A stretch of DNA of 64,000 nucleotides from Dactylosporangium sp. AC04546 (GTDB lineage Bacteria > Actinomycetota > Actinomycetes > Mycobacteriales > Micromonosporaceae). This document shows, one piece after another, positions 1-15,000 of the stretch. Under the pieces are notes generated by a model. It was not told where the DNA came from. It made no database searches and saw nothing but the letters and a program-made list of their open reading frames with translations. A program made the translations under genes and the position numbers. How positions within the stretch are numbered: position 1 is the stretch's first letter; each line of letters begins with the position of its first letter. The stretch spans positions 1 to 64,000 of the forward strand of contig NZ_JAHYSG010000066.1 of assembly GCF_022095675.1 (NCBI RefSeq), read 5' to 3'.

Positions 1-1
1 G

Positions 2-3000
2 GGTGGGGTCACCTCGGATCCGCTGGCGCCGGCTGCTCAGCAGGTGGCCGTGCCGGTGACGTCGCCCGTGACGCCGCCGACCGCGCCGACGCCGCCGATC
101 ACGTCGGCCGTGTCGACGCCGGCGGCGCTGACGACGTCGCCGGGCGGCGGTTCTGCGACCGTCGCGGCGCCGGCGGCCGGAAACGGGTCCGGATTCCGGG
201 CGGATGTGGCGTTCGTCGACCGGGTGAAGCCCTTCTCCGGTACCTGGGCGCAGGTGAGCGGGCTGCCCAGCGTGGACGCGGCGGTCGTCCGTGAGGCGGA
301 CCGTAGCTGGGGCGTGCTGACCGGACTGGTGGACTCCAACCGAGGCTCGCTTACCCCGTCAGGGTCGGTGACGCTGGACCCGCAGGTCGCGGCGCAGGTG
401 CGGTCGGCGAGGCTGGAGTTCGAGGCGGCGCATGCGCGGTTGTCGGCGGCGGCGCGTGACGGGATCGAGGTCGTCCGGTCGTCCACCTCCGGGTCGTTCG
501 AGGCCAACCGGTTCGATGTGCGCTCGGCCGAGATGTTCCGCACGGACGTGGCCGACCTGTCGGAGGGCCGGTTGTGGGAGGCGGTCGCCTGGCACGCGGA
601 GGCGCACCGACGCGAAGGGCACACCGCGGACGACCCGTCGACCGCGATGTCCTTGGCCGGCAAGGCGGGAACGAAGCCGTCCGCCGCGACGACGAGCCCG
701 GCCGCGACGGGGTCCGTGTCGCTGTACGTGCTGCTGGAGCGGCCGTTGTCGGGCACGCCGCACGACGCGTTCACGCTGGGCAGCCTCGGGTTGTATCGCG
801 AGAAGCCGCCGGTCGTCGGTGGATATCAGACGTTGGCCAAGGTGGAGGTGCCGGCCGACGCGGTCATCGACCTGACGAACCCGCGGGACGTGGCCCGGGC
901 GGCGCGCCGGGTCGGCGACTCGACCCTGGGCAAGGCCGTCCGGCACGCACTGGCCGGCGGGTACGACCTCATGGTCACGCCGGACGCGTTGGATCGCGTG
1001 GTGATCTCCACGGTGTACCGGGCGCGGTCCGGGTTGCTGGGTGGGACCCGGGGATTCTTCGGGGCGTACTGGGACGTGAAGGGACGCCGGCGGGCGCTGG
1101 CCAACTTCAACTCCGCCGTGCAGAACCTGGCGCCCGGACTGGCCGGGCACCACTGGGTGGGGCAGCGCCTGACCGGCCGGTACCGGCCCCGCACCGGGAG
1201 TCTGCCGCTGGTGTACGGCGTGCAGTCGCCCCGGTCCGGCGAGCATCTGACCTACTACGAGCGCCAGGACTGGACCACCGCGCCGCTGCTGCGGGTCGAC
1301 GCCACCTCCGCCGGGGCGGCCTTCGCGCGGGGGCTGCGGGGTTCGCGGTCGCTGCGGTGGGCGCAGCCCGGCGGCCGGTTGGATCGGCCGCGCCCCATGC
1401 AGGTGGTCTACGCGGCGTACCTGCCGGGTGCGCTGGAGGAGCGCAGCACGCAGGCGACCCCACCGGTGCGAACCCCGGCCGAGGTGCCCAGCCGGTTCCT
1501 CGCGGGTGGGTTGCCGATCCTGGCCGTGCGCGGCGACACCCTGATCGTGGACGACTGGGTTCCCAACCACCAGTTCGCCGGCGCCGCCATGCTCGGCCAC
1601 CCGGTCGATGCCGCGGACACCACGCGGCGGCAGCTCGAGGCCGCCGGCTACACCGTCATCGACGCTTCCGACGACACCGACCCCTACCCTGGCCGCGGAC
1701 CCGACGCCGACGCGACGGCGAAGGCCGACCCGGACGAACGTTCGGACGGCGGCTCGGACGATCGCTCGGATGGCGACCCGGGTGGTGACCCGGATGGCGA
1801 CACGGCCAGCCTCGCGAGTTCGAGCGGCTCGGACACTCTCGTCGGCGCCGAGCCCGAGAAACAGATCCTCGACGACCGTGACACGGCGACGCTCAAGGAC
1901 TACGACACCGACGACGACCGCGACGACGAGCGGCGCTGGGGACTGGAGCTGCACGCACTGCGTTGGCGGTTCGAGGAAGGCCTACGCCGTTGGCTCGTCG
2001 ACCACTCCGACCAGGGCAGTGCCGGCCACGCCGACCAGACCGACCCGGGCGCGCTGTGGTCAGCGCACGAACGCGCCGCACGGGAGCTGTTCGACGAGCT
2101 CGGTGCCGATCTCACCGCGGCCGCGGCCGCGGCCTACCCGCTCACCGCCATGCTCGCCTGGGACGCCTGGCAGGCGCACGTCGCGTCCACCATGGACGCC
2201 GCCTGGACCGCGGCCGCGCGGGCCGACCTCGACCGGGCCGACACCCGGGTCACGGCGGTCCGCCGCGTGCTCGCGGCCGGCGCGGACGCCGACACCGGCG
2301 CCGCGGCCGCCGCGCTGGACCGCGCCCTGACCCGGTACCGGCGCAGCCTCGACCAGCACGCCATCCGACCCGATCAGCAGGCGGTCCTGGCTGCCCGTCG
2401 TCACTTCGTCAGCACCCTCGATCAGTCCGCCCCGGCCGTCCGGGCGGGCATCAACGCGCTGCGTGCCAGTCGCTTCGAAGCCCTACGCGACCTCGAGGAG
2501 TACCACGCCGAGGCGGTCGAACTGCTCCAGCAGGCCGGCGAGGGGGCGCCGCCGGCGCACGCGACCCGGCTCGAATCCGCGTTCGACCAGGGCCGGCGCG
2601 CGCTCGCCGCGTTGGCCGCCACATCCATCGGTTCCACCGTGGGCGACCGGGTGTGGGGTGCGGCCGACGCGGTACACGACGCGCTGACGGAACTGCAGCA
2701 GGCGTGGCGCGGGATCGACCACGTGTGGGTCGTCGGGCTGTACACGAGGCTGCACGGCGTCGACACCGATGATCTCGCCCAACGGCACGACCGTCTGGAC
2801 GCCGAGATCGGCGACGCCGCGGCCACAGCCGGACTGCCCGAGGCCGACGCCGAGGCGCTGCGGCACCGGCTCGCCCCGGCCAGGCAGGAGTGGGAGGCCG
2901 CCCGTACCCACGCGGACGATACCGGTCTGCCGGCCACCGCGCCCGAACAGTTGGACGACGCGTGGCTCGACCGGCACTACGACGCGCTGTCCCGGCTGGA

Positions 3001-6000
3001 GGCCGCCACCACGTCCTGGCGGGCCGTCGTCGCGCCCACGCCGAGCGAGGCCGAGGACAGCCATGCCAGGCTGGTCGGCCTGCGCCGCCGCGCCCGCGCG
3101 GCCATCACCGCGCTCGACCAGCCGGCCGCCGAGACGCCGCTGTCGGCCACCGGCGAAGCGCCGGCCTCGGCCGTACAGGCCCTGCTGGCCTTCCTGGACG
3201 CCGACGTCCCCGAGCGGTCCGAGGCGTTGCGTGCGGCTGTACTCCATCAGTTCGAGCAACGGGTCCTGCACGCCGAGCGGGACGCGTCGCGGATCTTCGC
3301 CGACGACAGCGAGTGGGCACCGTTGCGCCCGCAGCAGGGGGCGCGGCTGCGCACCGAACGGTTCGACCCGGACCTGGACCAGAGCGGCCGACGCCCCGGC
3401 CGCCTCGCCGGCGCCGCGACGTACATCCGGGCCGACATCCGGCGCATGCAGCCGCGCCGCGGGCTGTGGGTACGGGAGCTCACCGTCCCGCTGCCGATCC
3501 GGCCCATGGCCGACGTCACCGGCACAGACGTCACGAGCTTCGAGGCCGACCTGCAGGCGCTGCTGGACGACCACGTCAACCGGCGCTACCGGCTCCCCGG
3601 GTCGGGCGACCAGCTGCACGTCCGGGTCGAGCTCACCGAGGACGCCACCCACCCGTACGCGGTCGATCTGCACCGCACCGTCGCCGACGGGCTGCCGGCC
3701 AACCAGCGGCGGCTGCACCTCGACGAGGCGCCGGGCGTCCTCGTCCACGAGGTGCTGCACTACGTCGGCCTGCCCGACGAGCACGCCGACCCGGATACCG
3801 TGTTCCGCCGCTCCGCCGACAGCCGGGCCGTGCACGGCGGCGGGTTGATGGGCGCGGACATCGCACTCGACGCCCCGCTGCCCGAACGCTACCTGCACCT
3901 CATCGAGGCGGTGTCAGCGTCAGGCCCCGTCGTCCACGACGTGCCGTACGGCAGTGTCCCCGTCACTCCGTCGCAGGTCGTGCCATCGGCAGAGGCGCCA
4001 CCGGTCCACCGGCCCTCCGGCGCACCACCCACGGCGGCCCGGATCGCCCAGCTCCGCGCACCGGCTCTCCTGCAGAGCCTGCGGAAGGCGTCCGCCACGC
4101 CGATCCCCGTCGAGGCCCGGATCTCACCGGCCCAGCAGGACGCACTGGACCGGCTCCAACCGCAGGCCGACTCGCTCGTCGACGTGGCCGCCGGCGCGGA
4201 CTCCCTGTTCGAGTCGATCGTCGCGGTGGCCGCGCCCCACGTGTATCGGGTGATGAGCCGCCGCGCGGCGGACCAGGCGGTCCGTCCACCGTGGAGCCCG
4301 CAGCCGTTCCGGCCGCCGACGCTCGCGGCGTTGCGCGCTTTCGTGGCCGACCAGATTCCCCCGCTGCATCGGCGCAACCAGCCGTTCTGGCGGCATCACG
4401 GCCTCGATGCCGCCGGTGCGCAGCGGCTCGCCGACAATCTGCGGCAGGCCGGGTGGTGGCCAGGCGGCCGCGAGGCGGACCTCATCGCCCAGTTCGCCGC
4501 CCACGCGCTCGAGGTGCGGCTCGACGTGGTCCGCGAGAACGGCCACCTCTGGTCGGCCGGCCGGACCGGTAGCCCAGCGATCACGGTGCTGCACCACGAC
4601 GCCGCGCTCGGCGGGTTCGTCGCGGTGGCGCAGCCGGGACAGCAGCAGTTCGCCGATCCCGCGCCGGTGCCGGCCGATCCCGCGCCGGTACCCGTACCCG
4701 TACCGGTGGCGGCCGCCGCGCACGGCGACACCGGTCCGGCTTCGCCGCCCGATGCGCAGCAGGCGCTCGACGACGACCGCGCGGTCGAGCTGGCGGGCGA
4801 GCTGGCCTTCCAGCGGAGCTTGACGGAATCGGCGCAGCGCCGGGCCGAGGCGATGGCCGGCCTCGACGAGCTGCGTCGCGCCCGCCCGCGGCCGCAACCG
4901 CAGGCCGAGCTGAACCTGATCGCCCGGGAGGCGTACCGCGACGCGCTCGCGGTCGCCCCGGAGAACGCCGACCAGCTGGTGACGCTGGTCTACACGATCG
5001 AGCGGCTGCGGCCCCTCGCGCGGTTCGACGGCGTGCAGTACGGTCGGCTCACCCCGGCGATGCTGGCCGCGCGTGAACAGGTCGCCGACTGGGCCGAGCG
5101 GGCCGGGACCGCCGCCGACGAGGTGCCGGACCTCGCCGACACGGCCGCCCAGCTCGCGTTCGCCCGCGAGGTCCTGACGGCCCGCGACGCCGCCGAGGCC
5201 GCCGCGCGGGCCGCAGCCGCGGAGTTCCGGGCCGCGCAGGTCGCGCTGCGCCGGGCCAGGCGCGCCCAGCGGCAGGTGGCGCTCTGGGCCTCGTTCATCC
5301 CCGGATACGGCATCGAGCGGGTACCGGCGGTCGCGGCGCAGGTGCGCACCGCCCAGGAGCGCTACGACGAGCTGACGCGGCACCATCTCGGCGGTGCCCG
5401 GCTGACCCCCGCGCGGGCCGCGGCCCTCGCCGAGGCCGTGACACTGGTCGCGCAGGCCCGGGGGCTGGCCCGCCCACCCGTGACCGCGGACGCGACGGGA
5501 TCGGGCGGCGCCACCGGGTCGACGTCGAGCGATGGCTTCTCCGTCCCGTCGGCCGCCGAGGTCGCGGCGGCCAACGAGGCTCGGGCCCGGGCGGCGGCGA
5601 CGCACCGGCGGCTGCTCGACAACCGCCCACCGCAACTGTCCGAGGCGCAGTCGGCCGTGCTGGCCCACCGCGTGCTGGACGAGCGCGCCCGGACGGAGGG
5701 CGCGAAGGCGTACCTGCGGCGGCTGGGTCAGTCCGCGCTCACCGGGGTCACCCCGCACGAGTACTTCACCGCGGCGCAGGCGAGGGCGGCGGCCGGGCTG
5801 AGTGACCCCGACGCGTTGTCCGCCAACGAGGTCGCCGCCCTCGCCCTGATGAACGAGCTGACGGCGCACCACCAACCGCTGATCGACGCCCTGGCCGCGG
5901 GCGGCGACACGCCCCTCATGGCGGAGGCCCGGCGGGAGGCCGCCGAGGCGTTCGGCGGCGACAATGCCGAGCGCGACGCCGCCGTACGCGCGATGCTGTG

Positions 6001-9000
6001 GGAGGCCGTGTACGAGCAGCGGTTCGTCCGGGGCGGCGGGCTCGAGGCACGGGCGGCGCAGGCCCGCCAAGACGTCCTGGACGCGTACGACCGCGCGCAG
6101 GAGTCGGACGCGGACCGGGCAGCGTACCTCGCCCTCCGCGACGCGGTGCTGGCCGCGGCCTGGCCGTCGGCGGCGCAGCAGCTCGCGTTGCGCGAGGTGT
6201 TCTGGGCCTGGGAACGGCGCCAGAACGACGACGTCGCCGACGCCACCCGGCTGGCCGGTGAGACCTATCGGCGGATGATGACGGATCCCGGGGAGCTGCG
6301 CCGTGCCGCGCACGATGCGCGCTTCCAGGTCGCCACTCCGGAGCAGGCGGAGCTGGTCCGCGAGGCCGGCGAGGCGGCGGCGCAGGCGACGCGGGAGCAG
6401 ATCGTGCGCCGCGCCCGGCCCGCCGCCCTCGCCCTCGCCGCCCAGGCGGCCCGCGCCGCGCTGGCCGAGGCGTTCGGGCAGGCCGGCGGCGGGCTCGGCG
6501 TGGTTGCCGGTACGGACGTGATGCTGCCGGACGCGCACGTGCCGGACGTGCTCGACGTGCTCGACGACCTCAACGGCGACGATGTCGCGAGTCACCTGGC
6601 CGCGATCGCCGCCTTGCCGCTCGGACTGACCAATGACGCGACGCCGGGCGAGATCCTTGCGATGGGCGACGCCGCGTCCGGGCTCGCACGGGCGGTACGG
6701 CTGGACGGCGTGTACCGGGGTGCCCGGGCCCGCGCGGCACAGGCCTACCACGCGGTGTACCGGGAATCCGTACGGGCATACCTCGACGACCACGCGCAAG
6801 AGATCGACGACGCCCGGGCGAGCGCCGAGCGCGCCACCATCGACGAGCTCCTGGCGCCGCCGCCGACCCCCGCACCGGCGACCGACGCCCTGCGGGCCCA
6901 GGCACACCGGGAGCGGCGCCGCGCGTACAACGCCGTCACCGAAACGGTTCTGGCCCCGGCTCGCGGCCGGGCGCGGGCCGCTCACCTGGTCGAGTTCCTG
7001 CGGACCATCTCCGCGGCGGTCGCGTTGACCTCGACGGAGGCCAACGACGCGGGCGCCTCGGCCCGCGCCGCCGTCGACGCGAAGCTCGCCGCGCCGTACC
7101 AGGACGGCGAGGGCCAACCGACCCATCAGGTGCTCGGCGACCTGGCGGAGCTCAACGTGCTGCGCGAGGTGCTCACCCCGATCCGCCACCACCTTCGCGG
7201 AGACGAGCTGCGCCCGGGCCCCTCGGACCAACCCGGCGCCGACATGGCCTGGACCAGCCGGCGCTGGACACCCGCACAGCTCGCCGCCCAGCAGGAGCTC
7301 GAGCGGGTCCTCGCCGGGCTCGCCCAGCAACCGCCGGACCGGTTCGGGCTGGAGAACGCCACCACGACCAACGCGCTCCTCGACGAGGTGGCCGCGGCCG
7401 TCCGCCGGCGACAGCCCGAGATCGACCGGGCCCGCGAGCAGCTCCGGCGGGACCACGAGCAGGCGACGGCGGCCGGACCGCAGGCGTGGCGCGACTTCGT
7501 GGCGGCCCAGCAGCGGCTCGTGCTCGGCGTGGAGGGCGACCGGGCGTACGCCGACGAACTCCGCGCCACCGCGGAGTTCTGGGCCCGCGTCCAGGCGGCG
7601 CTGGGCGCCCGCGACGCGGTCCTCGACGAAGCGCGGGAACGGGCCGGGCGGGCACACGACGACGTCCTCCGCGAGGCCCTGGAGAGCGGCACGGCGGAGC
7701 TCGACGGCCAGCTGGTCCCGGTCCGCGCGGCGGCGCAGACCGCCGGGAACCGCGCCTACCAGCGCGCGTTGGCGCAGCGGGTGCGGTACGGCAGCCACGA
7801 CGCGCAGCCGCTCGACGCGGCCCGGCCGCCGGCGCTGACCCCCGACCAATGGGCCGAGGTCGAGCGGGCGGGTGTCCAGGCCGAGGCCGAGGAGCCCCAG
7901 CGGCTGCGCGGCATCGCGGCCGCGGTGGGGCTGCTCGCCGAGACACAGACCCGCCGACGGGAGTTGGCCCGCATCGACGCCGCCCAGGCCGAGGAAGCTC
8001 CGGGGCGGGTCGCCGCGATCGTGGCCCTCGTCGCCGACGGCCATACCCCATCCACGGAGGACACCGCTTGGCTCGCGCAGGCCAAGCGGCTGCACGAACG
8101 CCTCCGCGAGCCGCAGGCCCGACGCCGGTACGCCCAGGCCGGCCGGGCCGCGCGGGAACAGGTCGAGCAGGCGGCGCGAACCGCCGCCGCCCACGACCCG
8201 AACTGGCACCAGCTCGTCCGGCCCGGGTCTGCGGCCGCCTCGATGCGGATCGAGGATCTCGCCGAAGCGGCCCATCGGGCCGGGACCGCCGACGCTCTGG
8301 TCGCTGAGCACGCGGCCGCGCTGGCGGAGATCGACGCCGAGCTTGCGGAGGCGGAGTCGCTCACGTGGGACCTCAGCGTGCTCGTCGACGCGTTCACGGC
8401 ACCGGTGGGTACGGACCCCGCGGGCTACTGGACCGCCGTCGCCGACACCTTGCGTGAGGTGCGCCTGGCCGAGCTCCAGCGCCAGCGGGTACAGGCCGTT
8501 CGGATGCGGGCCGAGATGGCGGCGACCCGGGCCGGCCGCCGGGTCACGGGTGAGAACGCGGCCACCGAGGCCATGCTCGTCGCCGCGGCCGGCCGTCTCG
8601 CCAGGCAACGGCGTATCGCCGAGCTTCGCACGGCCGCCGCCGTGCAGCCGGCCGCCGCTTCGGCGCGACGGCTGCCCGCCGGCCTCACGTCCACCGATGG
8701 TGGCGGGGCGGCCCGTGCTGGTCACGGCTGGGGCGAGCGGGGACGGATCGAGCGCATCGGCCGGCACCGCCTCGACGGCGGAGACACGGACGGGTTGGCC
8801 GACGAGGCTGTCGCCGCGCGACCGGCGGGCCTGCCCGGGCGGGGTCGGCTGGGCGACGATGAGCAGGGTGCGATCGACGCGCAGCTCCGCGCCGGGTTTG
8901 TGCGGCGGTTCACGGCGCTGGGCAGCGAGGAGGCGGCCAAGCGGCTGGCCGGCGCGCGGGGGCTCCGACTGACGGTGCGCGACCGGCATGGCCTCGCCTA

Positions 9001-12000
9001 CCGGGTCACCGTCGCGCTCCAGCTCGGCGACCCCGCCTCCGTCGATCCGTTGCCAGCATCGCAGCTCGCCGAACCGGGCCCGCCCACCGCGCCCGGCGGC
9101 GCGCCCGGCGGCGCGCCCGGCGGCGCGCCCGGCGGCGCGCCCGGCGTGGCCGTCGAGGCGACCCACGAGACAGGCGCCGCGCACGCCTCGACCTCGACCG
9201 ACATCACGGGCGGCGTCCTGCCGATCGACGGCGTACAGATCGCGCTCGCCGGCGGCTCGGCCCCCGGCAACGTCGGCGCCGGCCTGGCGATCGAGGCCGA
9301 GGCCAGGCGTACCCACGAGGCGGGCCGGTCGGTGTCCGCGAGCGCGACCCGGTCGATCGGGTACTCCGGCGAGGAGTCTCGGTTCCGCCTGACCGGCGCC
9401 GAGTGGCAGGTCACAATCGAGCCGCCGGCGGACTCGCCCGCCGAGGCGTTGACGGCGAACCAGCCGGTCGGCGACGCGGGCGTGGTGCTCAGCGTGCCCG
9501 TGGAGCACACCGTCCGGCAGCCGGCCGACGCCGGCGAGGTCATCCCGGTGCCCGCCCCGACCGGTCCGGCGGCCCGGGAACGGCTGCGCCGGCTGTTGGG
9601 GTCGGTGTCCGCCGCCGTCGAGTCGGTGTCCGGCCTGGACCGGCTCGCCAGCAACGTCCTCGGCAACTTCGAGGGCGCCGGCGAGAGCTTCGAGGAGAGC
9701 GTGACCGACGCGCTCAGCGAGCGGACCATGGTGGCGAACGGGACCCAGCTCCTCGGTGGTGGCGTGCCGACGCCGGTCTTCCCGTCGGGGCGGCACCGCG
9801 AGGAGGCCGCGTTCCACGTCACGGCACTGCCCCGCAGCATCCAGCGGATCGACACCCGGGAGCACCCGCTCGTCACCGATTCCCGAGGGCACGCGTCGGC
9901 CCTCACGACCGACGCGTACGGTACGTCGGTATCGGCCAACCCGTACGTCAAGGGCGGGCCGCTGTTCGGCGCCGAGTCGGACTCCGCCGGGGACCTCGCC
10001 GGCTTCAACGCCCATGCCGCGCTCACCGTCCGCACGAGCGGCGAGGTCGAGGCCCAGGCAACCATCGGCGCAGGAAGATGGAACCGGTCCGAGTACGAGG
10101 GCCCGGTGGCCGTGTACCGCGTCACGGCCGACCTGAGTGCGGAGATCGCCGCCACCGCGGCCTCGGTCCCCGGAGCGCCGGTGCTCGCCGACGGGGTGCT
10201 CATCCTGCACATTCCGGAGCCGGAGGCGGCCCGGTTCGAGGCCATGGTCCACGGGTTGGCCGATCCGGAACCGTCCCAGTCTCCCGCCGTGGACGGTGAC
10301 GGCGAGCCGACCGGCCGGTTCGAACCCATCGGGCTCGCCACCGGCCGTGGCCTCGGCTCGGCGACGGCGGACCTGATGTCCGGGTCGGAGCTGTTGGTCG
10401 ACAAGATTCTCGACTCCGTCGAGTCGCTGCGACGCGGCGCACCCTGGCTGTCGCCACCGACCGCGCTCGACCGGCATCAGCTGCGCCGCGAGCTGGCCGC
10501 CGACTTCTCGACCGACGCGCTGCTCGGCAACCAGAACGCCTTCTTCGCCGAGGCCGACCCGGACGGGTCCGCCGCCGGGGCGGCGCCGTCGGAGGATCGG
10601 GCGCTCACGGGTGCCGGGGCGCGCTACCGCCGGACGCGGTCGGTGCCGGGCGGTGACGAAGTGGTCACCGTCCGGGTGTTCCCGGTGCGGCGCGGGGACC
10701 CCCGGATCGGCCGCCAGGAGCGGGGCACGCTCCGGCTGCTGCCGGGACACTCGGCCGGCAGCGCCGGCGCCGACACGCTCGCCGGCGGATTCGGCTACGC
10801 GGTGGGTGCCGTCGCCGCGATCCCGTTCGGCCGGGTGGCGCGCTGGCTGCGCAGCATCGGCCTGGGTGGCCTGCGCAGCCGGCTGTGGACCCGGTCGCGG
10901 ACCGGCCGGGTCGGCCTCCAGGGCACCGGGCGCCGCGGCGGCACCTACGAGGGGCCGCTCTCCACGTTCGACTACGACCTGGACTACATCGTCGAGGTGG
11001 AGGTCACGTTCACGCCGCGCACGACGTCGGGCGGGCTGCTGGTAGCGCTGTTGAACAGCCTGCGCAACCAGTTCCGGGCCGCCGTGCCGGCCGACGAGAC
11101 CCGGCCGAGCCCGCGGACCAGACGCATGCGGGACGTCGTCCGGGACGGCCGCGTGCGGTTCGTGATGCCGGAGTCGCTCGCGCCCACGGTACCCGTCTCG
11201 ACGGCCGAGATCCGCTCCATCGGCGCCGCCCGTTCGGTGCCGGCGGTGCAGACCACACCGGCGCCGGCCGTGCGTGCGCCGGCGCCGCGGTACGGCCCGC
11301 CCGCACCGACCCCGCCCCGGCGCGCACCCCGGCCGGTACTGCCGAACGACGTCCAGCAGGCGCTCGGCGAGCGCGCCGGCGTCACCGGCGAGGACATCGT
11401 CACCGACGTCCTGGGCACCGCCGCGCTCGCCCGTGAGCTGGCCGACATGCTCGCCGGTACCGGTGTGTCGGAGAGCTCCATCCAGGCAGCCGCCGAGCTG
11501 CTCACCAACCCCGACCAGCTCGCCGGGCAGTGGATGCGGGGCACGGAGGCGGCGCTGGAGTTCGAGACGCTGACGCCGGGCGGGTTCGTGGACACCCGGG
11601 CCCGCATCACGGTGCAGGCGCAGGCCTTCGGGCTGGCGCCGGGCGCCGGCCAGGTCAGGCTGCGCCGTGAGGACCTGGTCGACTCCCGGAGTGAGGTGGA
11701 GTCCGGCTCGGCCCGGCACGCCGCCCGGAAGGTGGTCATCCGCATCGGTGACGTCGACCAGGCAAGCGAGACCCAGTCGCCGGGCACTCCCGTGCAGGTG
11801 GCCTGGTTCGGCTACGGCCGCGTCACGGAGAACACCCGCAGCGTCTCGGTGTCCGATGTGGACGAGGTCGGCGCCGGTCGCTGGCTCAGTCAGCCGGAGG
11901 CGGTCCACACCGAGCACCGCGCGAACCTCGTCTTCCGGCTGACCGCGGAGATCAACGGCGAGAACGCGGTGCATCGAGGCAGACCGCGGAGCAGCACCCG

Positions 12001-15000
12001 GTTCGTCGTGGTGGACCAGGGGTTGTCGCTCCTGCGGCCGGAGCCGGCGCCGCCGGCCGACCCACCGCCGGGTGTGCCCGCCACGATCGCGCCGGGCCGG
12101 CTGCCAGGCGTGGCCGTGACCGAACGCCTCCTTGCCGCACCGGACCAACACTCCGCCGAAGGGCTGGGCCCGGTCCAGGCGGCCGCGCAGCAACTGCTGC
12201 GCCGGCGGGCGCCCGAGCTGCTCACCTCGCAGTGGGTGCTCGCCTCCGACGGCGCCGGCGGCGTCCACAACGAACTGTCCGACAGCCGGATGCCGGCCGA
12301 CCTGAACGCGCTCCTGCAGCTCGGCTCGCTCGAGTCGATGTCCGAACAGCTCCTGGGGCCGGGCATCGTGCTGCACCCGTCGGCCGACGCGGCCAACCGC
12401 AGCGAACGGGTTCAGCTCGTGGTCCGGGCCACCCGTCAGTCCGGCTACCGGTACGTCGACGACGTCCCGGACATGTCGGTCGGCCGGCTGCGCACCGCCA
12501 TCCGCAATCGAATGCGCGCGTCCGGCCGGGGTCGCGAGGCCGGCAACCAGGCCGGCCTCGGCGTCAACGCACCCCAGCCCGGCGGCCCGGCCGCGTTCGC
12601 ATCGGGCGGCGCCACCGCCACCCACCTCGGACTGTCCCATGTGGAGCACAGTGCGGTCGAGGAGTCCGCGGGCCGGCAGGACCTCGTCGAGCTGACCGGG
12701 TTCGGGCACCGGTACGCCGGCACGACCAGGATCACCGTCGAGGTGGTCCGGACGACCAAACCGTCCACGCTGTTCAACACGCTGACGCTCGGGTTGCTGG
12801 GCACGCTGCTGTGGCGCCCGTACCGCCACCAACCGCCCGACGGCGGCATCCCCGAGGCCGGCACCGGTCCGGGACTGGGCGAGGCCGACCTGACCGAGGT
12901 CGTGATGATCCCGTCCGCGGCACTCCCGGGCGTACAGGAGGCCGCCGCGGCTGTCGCCGGCGCGGCTCCGGAGTTCTCCTCGTCGCCGTTCCCGATCGGC
13001 CAGGTCGACGCGGCCCTGACCGACGCCGACCGGCCACCGCCACCGCCCGACGGCAAGCCGTTCGAGGTGACCCCGCAGGACCTGGCCGACCGGAAGGTGC
13101 TGCTCGCCGCGGTCGACCCGCTGGCCGCGCGGGCGTTGTTCGACAACGTCATGTCCGTGCTCTCCGGCGAGCAGCCGGCCAGCAACGGCAAACGGAGCCT
13201 GGCCGTCGCCAAGCTGTTCGGCTGGGGCGGCCGGCCGATCGACGCGCTGCGACGCGTGCTGTCCGGGCCGTCGCTGTCCGGCCACGCGCACCGCGCCGTA
13301 CGGTCCGAAGGCTACGACCCGCCGGCGCTGCTCTCCGGCGACGGCGCGTTCACCGACCTGCAGGGCGAGGTGGCGATCCGCTACTCGTTCTACGACGCGA
13401 AGGCCCGGGACTTCGTACCCTCCCGGATCAAGGCGCACAGCTTCGGCGAGCAGCGCTCGACCACCGAGCAGTCCAGCGGGCACGCCGACGGGCTGGAGCT
13501 CAGTTCGGCCGCGGCGTTCGGCCTGCTCGGCGACCTCCTCGGAGACGGTCCGGCGACCGACGGTCATCCGCTCACCACGTCGGTCCTGCGCACGAACGCC
13601 GCGCTCGGCGTCGAGCAGCGCCGCACCACGCGCCACTCGGCGACCACGCGGTCCCGCGTCGGTCAGGTCACCGACCGCGAGCTGCCGTACCTGCTGGTGG
13701 ACTCGGGCATGGTCGTCCATCTCACCGTGGACGCGCACCGGGTCCGCGGTGAGCTCGACCTCGCCGCCCTCGGCGTACTGGCGAAGCCGGTCGCGGACGG
13801 CAAGATGGAGCTGGCCTTCCGGCTCGACGGGGCGGCCGAGCTGCTCGTGGATCCGCAGACGGCGTTGGCGAAGGCGGACAGCTTCGTCCGCGAGCGGCAC
13901 GAGTCGCTCACCCCCCACGGCGTGCCGCTGCGGTCCGGGGCGTACCTGCCGGGCCCGGAGGGTTCCGTCGAGGCGTTCGCGGCGGCCGAGGCGCTCCCCG
14001 AGTTCTCGGGCGCGTACACGGTGGCCGGTCACTACGACCAGACGCTCGACGCGCTGCGACTGGGCGAGGACCTGCTTGACGTCCAGCGGGCGGCCGAACG
14101 CATCGTAGGGTCGCCGACGTGGGCCGGGCAGGAGGTGGTCGTCCTGGTCGTGGGCGGCGCGGGGCAGGGGCGCCCACCCGACCCGACCGACCCCACCGCG
14201 ACCGGCAGCGCCTACGCGGCCCGGCTCGCGGCCGAGCTGAGCCGGCTGGAGGGCCGGCCGATCCGGGTCGTCGCGACCGCGGACGATGCCGTGCAGCTCC
14301 CGGGCGACCCCCGCGCGCTGCGGATCGTCGCCGCCCGCACCGGCGGTGCCACCGCCCTGGATCGGCGCGAGCCGGGCGGGCTCCGGCTCGGCAACTGGAT
14401 CGTGTTCCTGGGTGAGCACTCGTCGACCGTGCTCGGCTCCGACCTCGTCTCGGCGCTCACGGTGGAGCTGCCGGAGGCGGGCGTCGCGGCGTTGCCGATG
14501 CGGGCCGCCCCGGTCGGCGTCGCGCCGCCCACCGGCGGGTACCTCTGGGCAGGGGCGCGTCCGAGCGTGCGGGCGCGGCTGGACCCCGAGACCGGCGTGT
14601 ATTACCTGCCGGGCAACCTCGTGGCCGAGGTCGTCGACAACACCGTGCTGATCCGCCGGGCCGACGGGACCTCCGCCGGGGCGTCCACGGCGGACACGTC
14701 GCGCGCGCTGCGGTACGCGCGCAGTGTGGTGGACCAGGTCGCCTCCGCCGGCGAAGACCTGATCCGCCTGGTGACGACGCCCGACGTGACCGACGACTTG
14801 TTGCTGCAGGCGTTCGAGCCGCTGTCGGTGCTGCTCGGCGCCCGGCGCGGGCGGGTGTGGCTGCATCGGGCGGGCGCCGGCGACGGCGGCCAGCTGTCGC
14901 TCGCCCAGCACCTCGCGGAGCGCGAGCAGCTCGAGCTGATCGCCCCGGTGGGCGAGTTCCGGGTGCTCGGCCGGTACGCCAGCGGAGTGCACCGGCGACA

